A stretch of 64,000 bases of DNA from JABCYV01 sp963729325 (GCA_963729325.1 CAVSNS010000022.1:74573-138572), one strand, 5' to 3'; counted from the stretch's first letter, positions 26,000 through 34,872 are shown. The notes: generated from the letters alone by a model not told the origin. Numbers and translations are program-made.

Positions 26000-26914
26000 C
26001 TACGGCTTGTCTTCGGGAGGGATAGGAAGCTTTTCTTCGATCTGCTGAATTTTCTGCTGAACTTTCTTTGGAGCATGTTTCCGGAAAAGACGCTTCATAT
26101 CCGGCGTGAATTCACGTAGAAGGTTCCCAACTGCATCCGAGCTCAGGGCGCCACCAAATCGATTCATGGTATTCCCGAAAGTCCGGTCTTCGCTTGGGTA
26201 GTAAGCATTTTGCAGCGAACTGGTGAATAAAGCGCCAAGGAGCTCGGATGTGTTGAATGTGTTCTCGCCATCGTCATTCTTGGTGACCACCACTCGGGTT
26301 GCGGCGTACCACGCTCGAAAAATAAGCCTTCTCTTGCGCGAAGGAAAATAGCGAGGGTCCTGATGCAGGATGGTGGACAGAGCAAAAGTCTGGATGAATC
26401 GTCGCGATTCCGTATCTGCCAGAGTCGCGCCAAATCGTTTTCCCCATCCCTCCATACCGCCGCCATAGCGGGGCCACTGCCCCTGGGCTTGGTCCAGAGT
26501 CGCCTGAAAAGCCGCTGACAGGAATGTATAGGGCGAGTATGTGGTTCTGAGAAAGAGGTTGAACTTGCATCGAGCGGATAAGGGCGTATAGGGCAAGGGT
26601 GCGTTGGTTGTGACGACGTTTTTGGCGTCCGATGGAGGTGGGAGAAATGTATCCGGCGCTCGTAAGCGGCAGGGGTTGATCGCTGTTCTATCCGACGGTC
26701 CTTGGATCGAGGTTGATGGGTTGTCAGCAGATCCTTCGTGTGCGGTAGGCAAAGAAGCTGGCATAGTTTGTGATTGCTCGGATGGCGCCTGCCCGCGGGT
26801 GAAACACGGCATCATCACAATCAAACTCACTATGAGCAAGACCCGACTTGCGCTCCGCAGCGTACTAAAGCGAGCCGATTGAATGGACGCACGGATCGTC
26901 ATCACTAATTCCAC
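26000..26914 (-). CDS. Conserved exported protein of unknown function
   Basis: About 300 residues (GTG 26914, or ATG 26902). The N terminus has a signal or anchor segment (SASRVLLIVSLIVMMPCFTR) and a Ser/Pro-rich linker. The body shows ARCKFNLFLRTTYSPYTFLS, QWPRYGGGMEGWGKRFGATL, TILHQDPRYFPSRKRR and FNTSELLGALFTSSLQNAYY. I recognise this arrangement as a hypothetical family recurrent in Acidobacteria, with no known function. The C-terminal lysine-rich helix (KHAPKKVQQKIQQIEEKLPI) is notable. Convergent with the redoxin gene, with 45 bp between their stops. Confidence 0.65.
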   Translation of the reverse strand: MELVMTIRASIQSARFSTLRSASRVLLIVSLIVMMPCFTRGQAPSEQSQTMPASLPTAHEGSADNPSTSIQGPSDRTAINPCRLRAPDTFLPPPSDAKNVVTTNAPLPYTPLSARCKFNLFLRTTYSPYTFLSAAFQATLDQAQGQWPRYGGGMEGWGKRFGATLADTESRRFIQTFALSTILHQDPRYFPSRKRRLIFRAWYAATRVVVTKNDDGENTFNTSELLGALFTSSLQNAYYPSEDRTFGNTMNRFGGALSSDAVGNLLREFTPDMKRLFRKHAPKKVQQKIQQIEEKLPIPPEDKP

Positions 26915-27290
26915 TGGAGGTCAAAGAGGGTAGCTGGCGGAGATTGCCATGGCGAACCTCGTCGCACGGGAGCGGAAATTCTTTTCGTACACCAGCACGG
27001 TCACAACAAATGACCCTCCGGATGCAAAGTGGCATCACTTAGATGTCCCTGTCCGTGCGCGCGGCCAAAGATATGTGAAGCAATCCCGCTGCCGTGGGCC
27101 GCGCACCTTGCCCAGGGCGTGGATCTGTCCTTGGCAAACAACCATGCTTTTGTCATCTGGTTGTCTCTCGATGCGATTGGTGGAAATTCTGTGCTCATAC
27201 CCTGCCGCTTTAGCGGCACGAAGCGAGATTTGGCCTGGGTTCAAGCGGGGAATTAAAGCGAGCAATGGAGCGACGTGAAGCGGGTATTTC
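26915..27290. other. Intergenic, 376 bp
   Basis: No reliable gene on either strand. The gap separates two minus-strand genes and should contain the promoter of the exported-protein gene. Confidence 0.3.
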
Positions 27291-27653
27291 TCAATCCTTT
27301 TGGTGGGATTGCTCCAGGGCTTCAATACGCTCTTGCAAATCGGTCGTCTCGAATGCTTTCAAAAGCGCAGTTCCTACATAGGCCATGACGCTAGCGACCT
27401 TTGGTTCTAGTCGACCAGCGCGGATGCCGGCCATCGCTTCAGCGAGCAGATTCTTGACTTCCTTGGCCGTCTCGGGCGGGCGGACCGATCCCGGTTCAGA
27501 ACGCGACACCTGCAAACGGTTCTTGCTTCCGCCGATGCGACCCAGTTCAGCAGCCCTCTTCGGGTCCGCGTGAAATGCGCATAGTCCTCTTTCTACAGGG
27601 CTCGCTTTGCAGGGCTTGCCTGCTTTCGTCTTCGCTCGGCAATGTTTGCTCAT
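27291..27653 (-). CDS. Small zinc-knuckle protein (HCRAKTKAGKPC type)
   Basis: A 120-residue protein; start at 27653 set by GGAGGAG directly upstream (the frame is open to 27776). It begins MSKHCRAKTKAGKPCKASPV and continues GLCAFHADPKRAAELGRIGG, a Cys/His set (HC, C, C, H) typical of short phage- or plasmid-like zinc proteins common in Acidobacteria. The rest is helical (KEVKNLLAEAMAGIRAGRLE; DLQERIEALEQSHQKD), suggestive of a coiled coil. Follows the next gene by 17 bp on the same strand. Confidence 0.65.
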   Translation of the reverse strand: MSKHCRAKTKAGKPCKASPVERGLCAFHADPKRAAELGRIGGSKNRLQVSRSEPGSVRPPETAKEVKNLLAEAMAGIRAGRLEPKVASVMAYVGTALLKAFETTDLQERIEALEQSHQKD

Positions 27654-27670
27654 AACTCCTCCAGTATCGA

Positions 27671-28048
27671 TTACCAAATCGGGAGGATGGTCCCATCCTT
27701 CAGCCGCAATACCGTTTTTCCACCCGCCACGATTTCTTCTGCGGGCCACAATTTCGGCGGAAAGCTGGCAAACCATGCTTTTCGGTACTGTTCACTGTGA
27801 CGGCTCCAAAGGTGATTCCATAGCTTTTCTCGAAGCCATCGGGACACGTACACAAAGGTTCGTTGGGGCTTAAAGCGTTCGCCGTGCAGAGGGCACTTCA
27901 CCTTGGAGGCGACACTTAGTTCGATCGGAAAGCCGACGAAAGGCTGTTCTTTTTCCGGAAAGCAAATGCAGTCAGATGGGAAGTTCGACCGTTCCTTGGT
28001 GGCCTGCTCGAGTCTCTCAATTCGTATCTCTAGGGTCTGTGCTCGCAT
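27671..28048 (-). CDS. Hypothetical protein
   Basis: A 125-residue protein starting at 28048 (MRAQTLEIRIERLEQATKER), behind GGAGGA with about 7 nt spacing; a longer start at 28069 lacks this. A short N-terminal coiled coil precedes a region with CICFPEKEQPFVGFP and KCPLHGERF, giving Cys/His residues that could bind metal. It is co-directional with and 17 bp upstream of the zinc-knuckle gene, so the two form a small operon of accessory flavour. Family not recognised. Confidence 0.55.
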   Translation of the reverse strand: MRAQTLEIRIERLEQATKERSNFPSDCICFPEKEQPFVGFPIELSVASKVKCPLHGERFKPQRTFVYVSRWLREKLWNHLWSRHSEQYRKAWFASFPPKLWPAEEIVAGGKTVLRLKDGTILPIW

Positions 28049-28250
28049 GCTCTTTTCCTCCGCTGACACGGGTGCCTAACATGTTGTGAGTCTGATCTTC
28101 CGCACGATAGTTCGATTCCGTCACGCTACCTGAGTCGGGAGCGTTCACACTTCGTCAGCCTTTCGGTTGCGTCTGGGTTGCGGATTTTGCAGGACTTTAC
28201 CGGGGTCTGCCGAGTTATGTTGTTGAAGTCCTTTAGAGTCAGTACCGGTT

Positions 28251-28301
28251 GGACGACTCATAATCCGTAGGTCGTTGGTTCGAGTCCAACCGCCGCCACC
28301 A
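28251..28301 (+). other. 3' fragment of a tRNA-Met-type gene (probable att site)
   Basis: The sequence GACTCATAATCCG carries a CAT anticodon loop, then a variable loop, a TpsiC arm (GTTGGTTCGAGTCCAAC), the 3' acceptor half CGCCGCC and an encoded CCA at 28299-28301. The matching 5' acceptor half (GGCGGC) and D arm are absent upstream, and the 5' side of the anticodon stem is already damaged (ACGA where ACGGA is needed). This is what an integrase-generated direct repeat of a tRNA 3' end looks like. With this orientation the integrated element would lie to the left and the intact tRNA further left, outside the window. Confidence 0.75.
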
Positions 28302-28306
28302 AAACT

Positions 28307-28483
28307 TCAGATTCCAGAGTGGCGCCCGCGGGTTAGATGGGTGGCGAACGTAATCACGAACAACAACAGGAAAATGAAAAAAAGCAGTTTCGCAATGCTC
28401 GCCGCGGCAATCGCAATGCCCGTGAAACCCAACACAGCGGCAACAATCGCCACCAGCAAGAACATCAGCGCCCAGTAGAGCAT
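28307..28483 (-). CDS. DUF1328-family small membrane protein
   Basis: A 58-residue protein: MLYWALMFLLVAIVAAVLGF, then TGIAIAAASIAKLLFFIFLL and a short basic tail. It matches the DUF1328 (YtjA-like) pattern of two hydrophobic helices starting MLYWAL and containing GIAxxAAxIAKxLFFxF. An AAGGAGG Shine-Dalgarno precedes the ATG. Family members are often associated with envelope stress, but their function is unknown. It ends 5 bp from the tRNA fragment, so its 3' end abuts the inferred integration junction, and its C-terminal residues may have been altered by it. Confidence 0.8.
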   Translation of the reverse strand: MLYWALMFLLVAIVAAVLGFTGIAIAAASIAKLLFFIFLLLFVITFATHLTRGRHSGI

Positions 28484-29034
28484 ACTCCCTCCTTCTCGAG
28501 TCAGCGGTTCGTCTGTAATTCTCTAGCTCCGAAAAGCATAGTCTGGGAGCGATCTTCCAGCGATCCAGTTGACCCAGTAGCCCGGGACTTGATTTCGCGT
28601 AGCGGCTACCCGTTGCCCTGACGGAAAGGTGCGAAGCAGGAGCCGACTCGATAAATCGGGCCAGCTCCTGCTTGCAAGGCGGGATACTGAGGAGAATCTT
28701 CGTGGAGCTTAGTTCGGTACCCGTCGAGCGGCAATCCTGCCAAGCCTGTATTGTTCGCGCTGATTTCACGTAGTCCTTCTGGCTTACTTCGTTCATATCC
28801 GCCCCGCCTCTAAACGGCAAATTGTTGCACTCAACCGAGCGTATCTTCACCGTTAAGCTGCGACTATCGTCCCGGTTAGTCATCAGCGGGCGCTGCAGCA
28901 CGATACAGCAACATATCGAAATGCATACAGCTTGTGCCGGATTCCCATTTGTGTCTCCCAGAACTACCTTCCTGACTGCGCGGGCGGCGAATAGTCGCTG
29001 GTCAGGAGCGTGAGTCGCTGCAAAGGAGACGCCA
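28484..29034. other. Intergenic, 551 bp, with one strong hairpin
   Basis: Divergent spacer between the DUF1328 gene and the ECF sigma gene. Apart from the hairpin at 28634-28673, no gene is supported. Confidence 0.4.
28634..28673. repeat. Palindromic hairpin (10-bp arms)
   Basis: AAGCAGGAGC (28634-28643) pairs with GCTCCTGCTT (28664-28673) around a 20-nt loop that contains a further CGA/TCG match. There is no T-tract, so it is more like a REP-type palindrome or protein site than a terminator. Confidence 0.5.
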
Positions 29035-29745
29035 GTGAACGGTCACGGTAAGCCGAATCCTACGAATTTCGATGTCGTAAAGCGAGCTCAGCAAGGTGAC
29101 GCAGACGCATTTGCGGCTTTGTTTCATGCTCACAAGGCGCGAATTTACTCCTTGTGTTTGCGCATGACCAGCAATACTGCGGAGGCGGAGGACCTTACTC
29201 AAGACGCCTTTTTGCAGGTCTTCCGCAAGTTGCCAACATTTCGCGGTGACTCGGCGCTGTCCACGTGGCTGTACCGCATCGCGGTCAATACGGTGCTGAT
29301 GCATTTCCGCAAAAAGACCCTACGCCAGTTTTCGTTAGACCAGCCTTACGAGCAGGAAGGCAAGCTGGTCCGTCGAGAATACGGAAGCAGGGACGGTCGT
29401 CTAGCCAGCTCTGTAGATCGCATCTCCCTAACCCAGGCAATCAAGGAACTCCCTGACGGATATAGGACAATTTTCCTGCTCCACGAGGTCGATGGCTACG
29501 AGCATCGGGAAATTGCTGAACTGCTCGATTGCTCGGTCGGAAACTCGAAGTCGCAACTGCACAAAGCCAAGCTTCGGATTCGGGAGTTTCTTAATTCTAC
29601 TCGTCAGGCTCGCCCTGGTGCGGCCGCTCGTTTGCGTCTGCGCACTCAACAGGTTGGGAATGTATCCGCCCCTGTGGCTAGCCATTCGGCATCGGCAAGG
29701 CAGCCAATAGGTCAAATCAGCCAATGGGCGACGACCGGCGCGTGA
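29035..29745 (+). CDS. ECF-type RNA polymerase sigma factor
   Basis: A 236-residue protein (GTG start, GGAG upstream). Region 2 is clear: DADAFAALFHAHKARIYSLC, EAEDLTQDAFLQVFRKLPTF and STWLYRIAVNTVLMHFRKK. Region 4 follows: IKELPDGYRTIFLLHEVDGY, EHREIAELLDCSVGNSKSQL. The last 45 residues (RPGAAARLRLRTQQVGN...) form a low-complexity tail beyond the normal end of an RpoE-like sigma. No anti-sigma factor gene is adjacent; the next gene on this strand encodes a SYLF-domain protein. Confidence 0.9.
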   Translation: MNGHGKPNPTNFDVVKRAQQGDADAFAALFHAHKARIYSLCLRMTSNTAEAEDLTQDAFLQVFRKLPTFRGDSALSTWLYRIAVNTVLMHFRKKTLRQFSLDQPYEQEGKLVRREYGSRDGRLASSVDRISLTQAIKELPDGYRTIFLLHEVDGYEHREIAELLDCSVGNSKSQLHKAKLRIREFLNSTRQARPGAAARLRLRTQQVGNVSAPVASHSASARQPIGQISQWATTGA

Positions 29746-30560
29746 TGACATCCTAAGTGATATCCGTAGTTCGTCTAGGGCCTGCACTGGATGGCGGGGG
29801 TTTAGAAGCAAGACTATATTTCGCCCGGAAGAAGAGGACATTTTGGTGCTCACATTGGGCACGATAAAGAGAGAGGTACCAAATGAGGTCAACAACTAAG
29901 TCGGCAATGAAGTGCTTAGTGGCTCTTAGCGCTTTGGTGCTGTTTCTGGCAACCATGGGCTGGGCAGCAGGCGACAAAGACAGATCTGACATCGATAAAC
30001 GCCTGGAAGCTTCCGGCAATGTAATCAATGAAATCATGGGAACTCCAGACAAGGCGATTCCGGACAAGGTGATGAGGGATGCGAAGTGTCTCGCCGTCGT
30101 CCCCTCGATGATCAAGATTGCGGTCGGCTTCGGAGGGAACCACGGGAAAGGTGTTGCGACCTGCAGGACCGATCACGGCTGGAGCGCCCCCGCACCGATA
30201 ACGGTTACAGGCGGCAGTTTTGGCTTACAACTTGGCGGCCAGGCAGTTGATCTGGTGATGGTGGTCACCAACGACCAAGGAATGCAGCACCTGCTTTCTA
30301 GTAAGTTCAAGCTGGGAGCGGACGCTTCTGCAGCCGCGGGCCCGGTTGGCCGCGATACTGGCGCCGACACGGATTGGAAGATGAAGGCCGAGGTATTGAC
30401 TTACTCTCGCGCCCGAGGCGTTTTCGCCGGAATCGACCTGAATGGGTCGGCAATTAGCCAGGACAAAGATGAAACCCGGGTCCTGTACGGGAAAATGGTC
30501 GACTTTGCCGACATCCTTAACGGCAAGATTGCGCCTCCGGCCGAGAGTGCCCCATTTCTA

Positions 30561-31747
30561 GTACGTAGACCACATAGATAGTAATACATATAGATACTTG
30601 TTGGAACACCGTGTCCGAGCATATAGCTGGGACATGAAGGAGCGATCTGGGGTTCGGTTGTCCAAGCGGGAGCGACAGGAGTTGCAGCGCTTGTTGCAGA
30701 GCGGCTTACAGCCGGTGCGGACCGTGCTGCGAGCTTTGGCCCTACGGCAGCTGGCCGACGGACAACCCATCCGCCAAGTGGCGAAGAACGTGGGGTTGAC
30801 CCCGAAGACGGTGTGGCTGACCAGCCAACGTTATCGGCAAGGCGGCCTGGAGCGGGCTTTGTACGAGCGGCCACGGCCGGGGAAAGCGGTCTTGCTGGAT
30901 GCGCAGCAGCGGCAGCGCATCGTAGCGCTGGTGTGTGGTCCACCGCCGGAGGGCCGTGCACGATGGACGGTGCGCCTGCTAAGCGAAGAAGTGGTGAAAC
31001 GCAAACTGGTGCCGCGAGTGGGACGGGAAACGATTCGGGTCTTGCTGGAAAGCCACGACCTGAAGCCGTGGCGGGAAAAAAATGTGGTGCGTGGCGGAAC
31101 TGGATGAGGAATATATCCGGCGGATGGAGGACATCTTGGCCGTATACGAAAAGCCGCTGAGTGAGCGGGAACCGGTGGTTTGTGTGGACGAGAAACCGGT
31201 GGTGCTCCACCAAGAAGTTCGTCCTTCCCAGGCCATGAGGCCCGGACAAGTAGCGCGGCGCGACGGCGAATACCAGCGTTGCGGCACCGCCAATGTGTTT
31301 AGCGGGGTGCAGCCGAAAGCAGGACGGTACTTCCCCAAGGTGACGGCCCACCGCTCCTCGCCTGCGTTTGCCGACTACCTGCTGGAGGTCGCGATCCGTT
31401 ATCCGGAAGCGGATACCATCCACTTGGTGCTGGACAATCTGAGTTCGCATACGCGCAAGGCGGTGGTGGAACGCTTTGGCGAGAAGGCCGGAGGCTGGCT
31501 GTGGGATCGGTTTACGGTGCACTACACCCCGAAGCACGGCAGTTGGCTGAACCAGGCCGAGATCGCGATCAGTCTATTTTCGCGGCAATGTCTGGGCCAG
31601 CGCCGGATCGCAGATCGAGCCTCTCTGCGGAGACAAACTCAGGCTTGGAGCCGTCGTATGAATCGTCATCGGGTTCCGATCCAATGGCAATTTACTCGCA
31701 AGAAGGCCCGAACCACATTTGACTACACAATCACGCGGTCACGGTAC
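30561..31747 (+). mobile_element. IS630-family element with TA target duplication, 1187 bp
   Basis: TA at 30559-30560 and 31748-31749 flank the element. Its tips are imperfect inverted repeats (GTACGTAGACC left; GTACCGTGACC reading inwards from the right). It carries two overlapping transposase frames. Insertion into TA is the hallmark of the Tc1/mariner-IS630 superfamily. The host gene reads through perfectly when the element is removed, which fixes both ends to the base. Confidence 0.9.
30634..31107 (+). CDS. IS630-family transposase, ORF A
   Basis: N-terminal part of the transposase, about 157 residues from ATG 30634 (TTG 30598 is possible). It contains the tandem helix-turn-helix DNA-binding region: LSKRERQELQRLLQSGLQPV, IRQVAKNVGLTPKTVWLTSQ, RYRQGGLERALYERPRPGK and ARWTVRLLSEEVVKRKLVPR. 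It ends just after a run of seven A (31076-31082) where ORF B begins in the +1 frame. Alone it can bind the ends but cannot cut DNA. Confidence 0.8.
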   Translation: MKERSGVRLSKRERQELQRLLQSGLQPVRTVLRALALRQLADGQPIRQVAKNVGLTPKTVWLTSQRYRQGGLERALYERPRPGKAVLLDAQQRQRIVALVCGPPPEGRARWTVRLLSEEVVKRKLVPRVGRETIRVLLESHDLKPWREKNVVRGGTG

Positions 31748-31750
31748 TAG
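31082..31750 (+). CDS. IS630-family transposase, ORF B (DDE catalytic part)
   Basis: A 222-residue catalytic portion with the DDE triad: PVVCVDEKPVVLHQ (first Asp), IHLVLDNLSSHTRK (second Asp) and TPKHGSWLNQAEIAISLFSR (Glu). It overlaps ORF A by 26 nt around A7 (31076-31082); a +1 shift or transcript slippage there would fuse ORF A and B into one protein of about 370 residues. Its TAG stop (31748-31750) is made of the TA target duplication plus the next host base, so the element itself lacks a stop codon in this frame. Confidence 0.85.
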   Translation: MWCVAELDEEYIRRMEDILAVYEKPLSEREPVVCVDEKPVVLHQEVRPSQAMRPGQVARRDGEYQRCGTANVFSGVQPKAGRYFPKVTAHRSSPAFADYLLEVAIRYPEADTIHLVLDNLSSHTRKAVVERFGEKAGGWLWDRFTVHYTPKHGSWLNQAEIAISLFSRQCLGQRRIADRASLRRQTQAWSRRMNRHRVPIQWQFTRKKARTTFDYTITRSRY

Positions 31751-31867
31751 CTGCAGTCAAGAAATATTCTGGTCAGGCAAGAGAACAGGGTAGCGTAAAC
31801 GAGCCGGCACCCGCCACGGACAAGGGTTCGCCCGTTTCCGAAGCAAATAAGTGAGGACCCTAGATTC

Positions 31868-32020
31868 ATGTCAACCATCTTGCTGATTATTTTGATTTTG
31901 TTGCTCATCGGCGCATTGCCGACGTGGCCGTACAGTTCCGGCTGGGGTTATTACCCTAGCGGCGGACTGGGCTTGGTTCTGGTCATCGTGCTCGTCCTCG
32001 CACTGACGGGACGGCTGTAG
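31868..32020 (+). CDS. DUF3309-family small membrane protein
   Basis: A 50-residue protein: MSTILLIILILLLIGALPTW, then PYSSGWGYYPSGGLGLVLVI and VLVLALTGRL. The GALPxWPYSxGWGYxPSGxLG signature identifies the DUF3309 family; two membrane helices flank it. Function unknown; members often accompany stress-related or envelope genes. It begins 13 bp after the stop of the interrupted SYLF gene, so it was probably co-transcribed with it before the IS630 insertion. Confidence 0.8.
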   Translation: MSTILLIILILLLIGALPTWPYSSGWGYYPSGGLGLVLVIVLVLALTGRL

Positions 32021-32419
32021 TAAATCCGCAGGAGACTTTGGTGAAGGTCGCGCGGAAGAGGAGATAAGCTGCCGGCCTTCACCATAGTTGTTTCCACAAT
32101 TCATTTTTCCCATGCTGTTTTCCCCTGTTTGGCAAACTCTTCAGTTCCCTGGCTTAGAAAAACGGCTCGTTGTCAAGATCAAGCCCCGAGTGACAAGCTA
32201 AGTTGTTTATTTTCAAGTGAAATGCTGCGCCACTCGGCGGAGACTCTTGTCATCGCCCGAAAAAATTACATAGGAAACTTTCCGAGCATGCGCCGAAATG
32301 TCGAGGAATCAGTGAGTTCCGTATCCTGGCCGGTTTGGCATGTTTTGTGCTCAATCAGGTACGGCAGATTTCAGAGTAAATTGCTAGGATTATGGTCAAC
32401 TCATCGACTGGAGGCCGTA
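32021..32419. other. Intergenic, 399 bp
   Basis: No supported gene. The frame of the following regulator is open upstream to 32129, but that part lacks coding character and the strong ribosome site lies at 32411. Confidence 0.35.
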
Positions 32420-33073
32420 ATGAATAACTTCCGGATTCTGATAGCCGATGATCACGAAGTTGTACGGCGCGGGATCCGCGCCTTGCTGGAAGGCCATGCC
32501 GGCTGGGAAGTTACGGGCGAAGCTCAGGATGGGCGCGAGGCGGTAGAACTTGCTAACTTACAGAAGCCCGATCTTGTCTTGCTCGATATTGGAATGCCGA
32601 ATCTGAACGGCCTAGATGCAGCGCGGCAAATTCTGGCAAACCGGTCTTGCGCGCGTATTCTCATCTTAACCATGCACCACTCTCACCAGGTAGTGAGGGA
32701 AATCCTCGCCGCAGGAGCGCGTGGTTTCCTGCTGAAATCGGACGCGGGACGCGACTTGGTGACGGCTGTCGAAGCAGTCCAACACAACCAAACCTTCTTT
32801 ACTTCTCAGGTCGCCCAGATGGTGCTTGAGGGATATCTAAGTCGTGACGACGAGAAAGAAAAATATTATCGCGACTGCCTCACTCCGCGTGAACGGGAAG
32901 TGGTACAGCTTGTCGCCGAGGGGAAAACAAGCAAGGAAGTAGCTGTGACTCTGAATCTAAGCGTGAAGACCGCCGAGACCCATCGAACCAATGTGATGCG
33001 AAAACTTGATCTGCATTCAGTCGCGGATTTGACGCTGTATGCAGTAAGAAACGGCATCGTACAGGTCTTCTAA
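32420..33073 (+). CDS. NarL/FixJ-family response regulator
   Basis: A 217-residue regulator; start at 32420 chosen from GGAGG 5 nt upstream. The receiver domain has the acidic pair (ILIADDHEVVRRGIRALLEG), the phosphorylated Asp (DLVLLDIGMPNLNGLDAA), Thr (ILILTMHHSHQ) and Lys (RGFLLKSDAG). The C-terminal LuxR-type HTH reads CLTPREREVVQLVAEGKTSK followed by SVKTAETHRTNVMRKLDLHS. A split NarX-type kinase lies about 460 bp away on the opposite strand and may be its partner. Confidence 0.92.
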   Translation: MNNFRILIADDHEVVRRGIRALLEGHAGWEVTGEAQDGREAVELANLQKPDLVLLDIGMPNLNGLDAARQILANRSCARILILTMHHSHQVVREILAAGARGFLLKSDAGRDLVTAVEAVQHNQTFFTSQVAQMVLEGYLSRDDEKEKYYRDCLTPREREVVQLVAEGKTSKEVAVTLNLSVKTAETHRTNVMRKLDLHSVADLTLYAVRNGIVQVF

Positions 33074-33533
33074 GGCGGCCTTCCTGACGTGCGCAATACG
33101 GTTGCAGAGAAACACAGGCTCCTAGGTGATACTTTTCTACTCTACTTTTGTGTGCGGGGCTTATAAGGGTAATGCTTGTAAGCACAGGTCAAGCCAGACT
33201 TCGCCTTTCTAGGGTTTCTACCCGATGTCCCCACGTCCCCGCGCCGCATAGACTGATTTGCGATTGCCGAGCTGAGATTTCTGACCCCGCGCCCTGGTTT
33301 CGGGTGGTTGTCAGAAGCTAATATCGACAAGAATTGGAGGAAAAGGGGAAAATGACCCCGAATCAAACAGACCAGGAATCGGGCGAACCGAAGCGCGAAG
33401 GCATCGCCTAGCGTGAAGAATTTGGTGAGCGAAGGCTTCGGGAAAACGAGGCGGCGCGGGTTGGCAAGGCAAAGGATGTGCAAAGGTGAACCAGGGGTAG
33501 ACCGAGGTTCGAATTGCTGACTAAATCGAGGTT
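33074..33533. other. Intergenic, 460 bp
   Basis: Convergent spacer between the response regulator and the histidine kinase. No gene supported; a 19-codon frame at 33353 is too short to call. Confidence 0.35.
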
Positions 33534-34872
33534 TCAGTCAGCCGCGGATGCGTCGGCTGGTTGCTTTAGCTCGAAGAGCGGCATCACCGCGGAAACCAAA
33601 GTGCCTGCCCCGCTAGACTGAATGTCAAGCTTGCCTCCCAGGTCGCGAATGCGTTCCTGCATCCCCGCCAGACCCACGCCAGATTTTGTTCCCTTGGTCC
33701 GAAAGCTCCTTAGCAACTCGCCCGGAATGCCTCTTCCGTAGTCCTTCACTTTAAGAACGACGCTGCCCGCTGCTATCTTCAGCTCAATTTCCGCCTTTGA
33801 GCTCTTTGAGTGACGATGAATATTGGTCAGGCTCTCCTGCAGAACGCGAAAGAGCCCAAGCTCAATAGGCTTGGGCAGGCGGGCCATCTCGTCTGGTATG
33901 TCTAGCCGGACCTCGACGCCGCTGCGTTGCGCGAAGCCTTGTACATACCATCGGGCGGCGGAGGCGAGCCCAGCTTCATCGAGAAGCGGAGGGTGTAGCA
34001 AATGCGAGATCGTCCTGGTTTCAGCGATGGATTGATCCAGGAGATGAATTGCTCCTGTCAGCACTTCGTCGGCGGGCCGCTCTTTCGCAAGCATGTCCAG
34101 ATTCATCTTCGCACCTACCAGATACTGCCCAAGACTGTCATGAAGTTCCCGGGAGAATTTCCGGCGTTCCTCGTCTTGCAAGCGCAATAAACGCACGGTA
34201 AGCCGGCGCAATGACTCTTCGCGGTCACGGGCCGTTTGCTCGGCCTGCTCACGCGCCTATAAGTTCGGCCGAGAGGAGGCGGTAGTTGATGGCGAAAAGC
34301 ACTACCGCCAGCGCAAACGTCGCTGCCAATATTGCGACGGCCAGGACGAACAGACGATCGGAAACCCTTACGCGGGCAGCTAACAATCGCTGTTCCTCCT
34401 CACGCATCTGCTGCATGATTGAAGTGATTTCAGAAGCAACTGGAGAACTCTTACTGGCCAGTTCATCCTGTCCCGCTGCACCCTGAGGCGACTTTTTCTT
34501 GAACTGGATTGAATGCCGAGACAGCGCCAGGTTGTTATTGATTTCGGTTTCCAGGCGGGCGCTAAGTTCCTGCTGCCTTGGACTATCCTTCGTCAGTTCT
34601 CTGAGGTACCGTAATTGCTCAGGAGCTTCAGCGGCCACAACTTCGAAATCCTCGGCACCGGCCTCCGCCGCACTATAAGCTTCCCTCGCCCATCCGGCTC
34701 GCGCCAACGTCGAATCTAGATCTCCCAAGGCGACTTGAACCTGGTGGGTGTGAATGACCAATTTTTCGCTTTCGAGCAACCGGACAATCGTCACGTACGC
34801 AGCTAGCCCACTCAGCAAAAGCAGGATCACAGCCGATGCGAATGCCAGCTGCGCCTTCTTATGGGGAGACAT
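33534..34872 (-). CDS. NarX-type sensor histidine kinase, split by one frameshift
   Basis: The upstream part (34872-34249) has a first membrane helix (LAFASAVILLLLSGLAAYVT), a helical periplasmic CHASE3-like region and a second helix (FVLAVAILAATFALAVVLFA). One base is out of step near 34255; the other frame continues REQAEQTARDREESLRRLTV directly into the HisKA_3 domain (QDEERRKFSRELHDSLGQYL, His in the ELHD box). The HATPase domain reads LFRVLQESLTNIHRHSKSSK (N box), KVKDYGRGIPGE (G1) and GVGLAGMQERIRDLGGKLDI (G2). Without the lesion it is one kinase of about 445 residues. It lies between two NarL-type receivers. Whether the frameshift is real cannot be decided here. Confidence 0.82.

Larger units (their letters stand above)
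29883..31854 (+). pseudogene. SYLF (YSC84/Las17-binding) domain lipid-binding protein, cut by IS630
   Basis: The left part (29883-30560) encodes a signal peptide (SAMKCLVALSALVLFLATMG, cleavage near WAA) and the SYLF domain: CLAVVPSMIKIAVGFGGNHG, GSFGLQLGGQAVDLVMVVTN, LLSSKFKLGADASAAAGPVG and YSRARGVFAGIDLNGSAISQ. The IS630 element starts after codon CTA. The missing tail resumes exactly after the element at 31750: AAVKKYSGQAREQGSVNEPA and on to a TGA at 31852-31854. Removing the IS and one TA copy restores an uninterrupted protein of about 260 residues. The left fragment alone would end in a few foreign residues (VRRPHR) and still carries a nearly complete domain, so it may retain function. 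Confidence 0.85.

Noticed and set aside
28239..28901. Minus-strand frame ending in the WRRLDSNQRPTDYES motif
   Set aside because: That motif is the antisense translation of a tRNA 3' end; the frame also overlaps the DUF1328 gene and has no family character.
33353..33412. Short ORF of 19 codons after a purine-rich stretch
   Set aside because: Too short, no membrane or repeat character.
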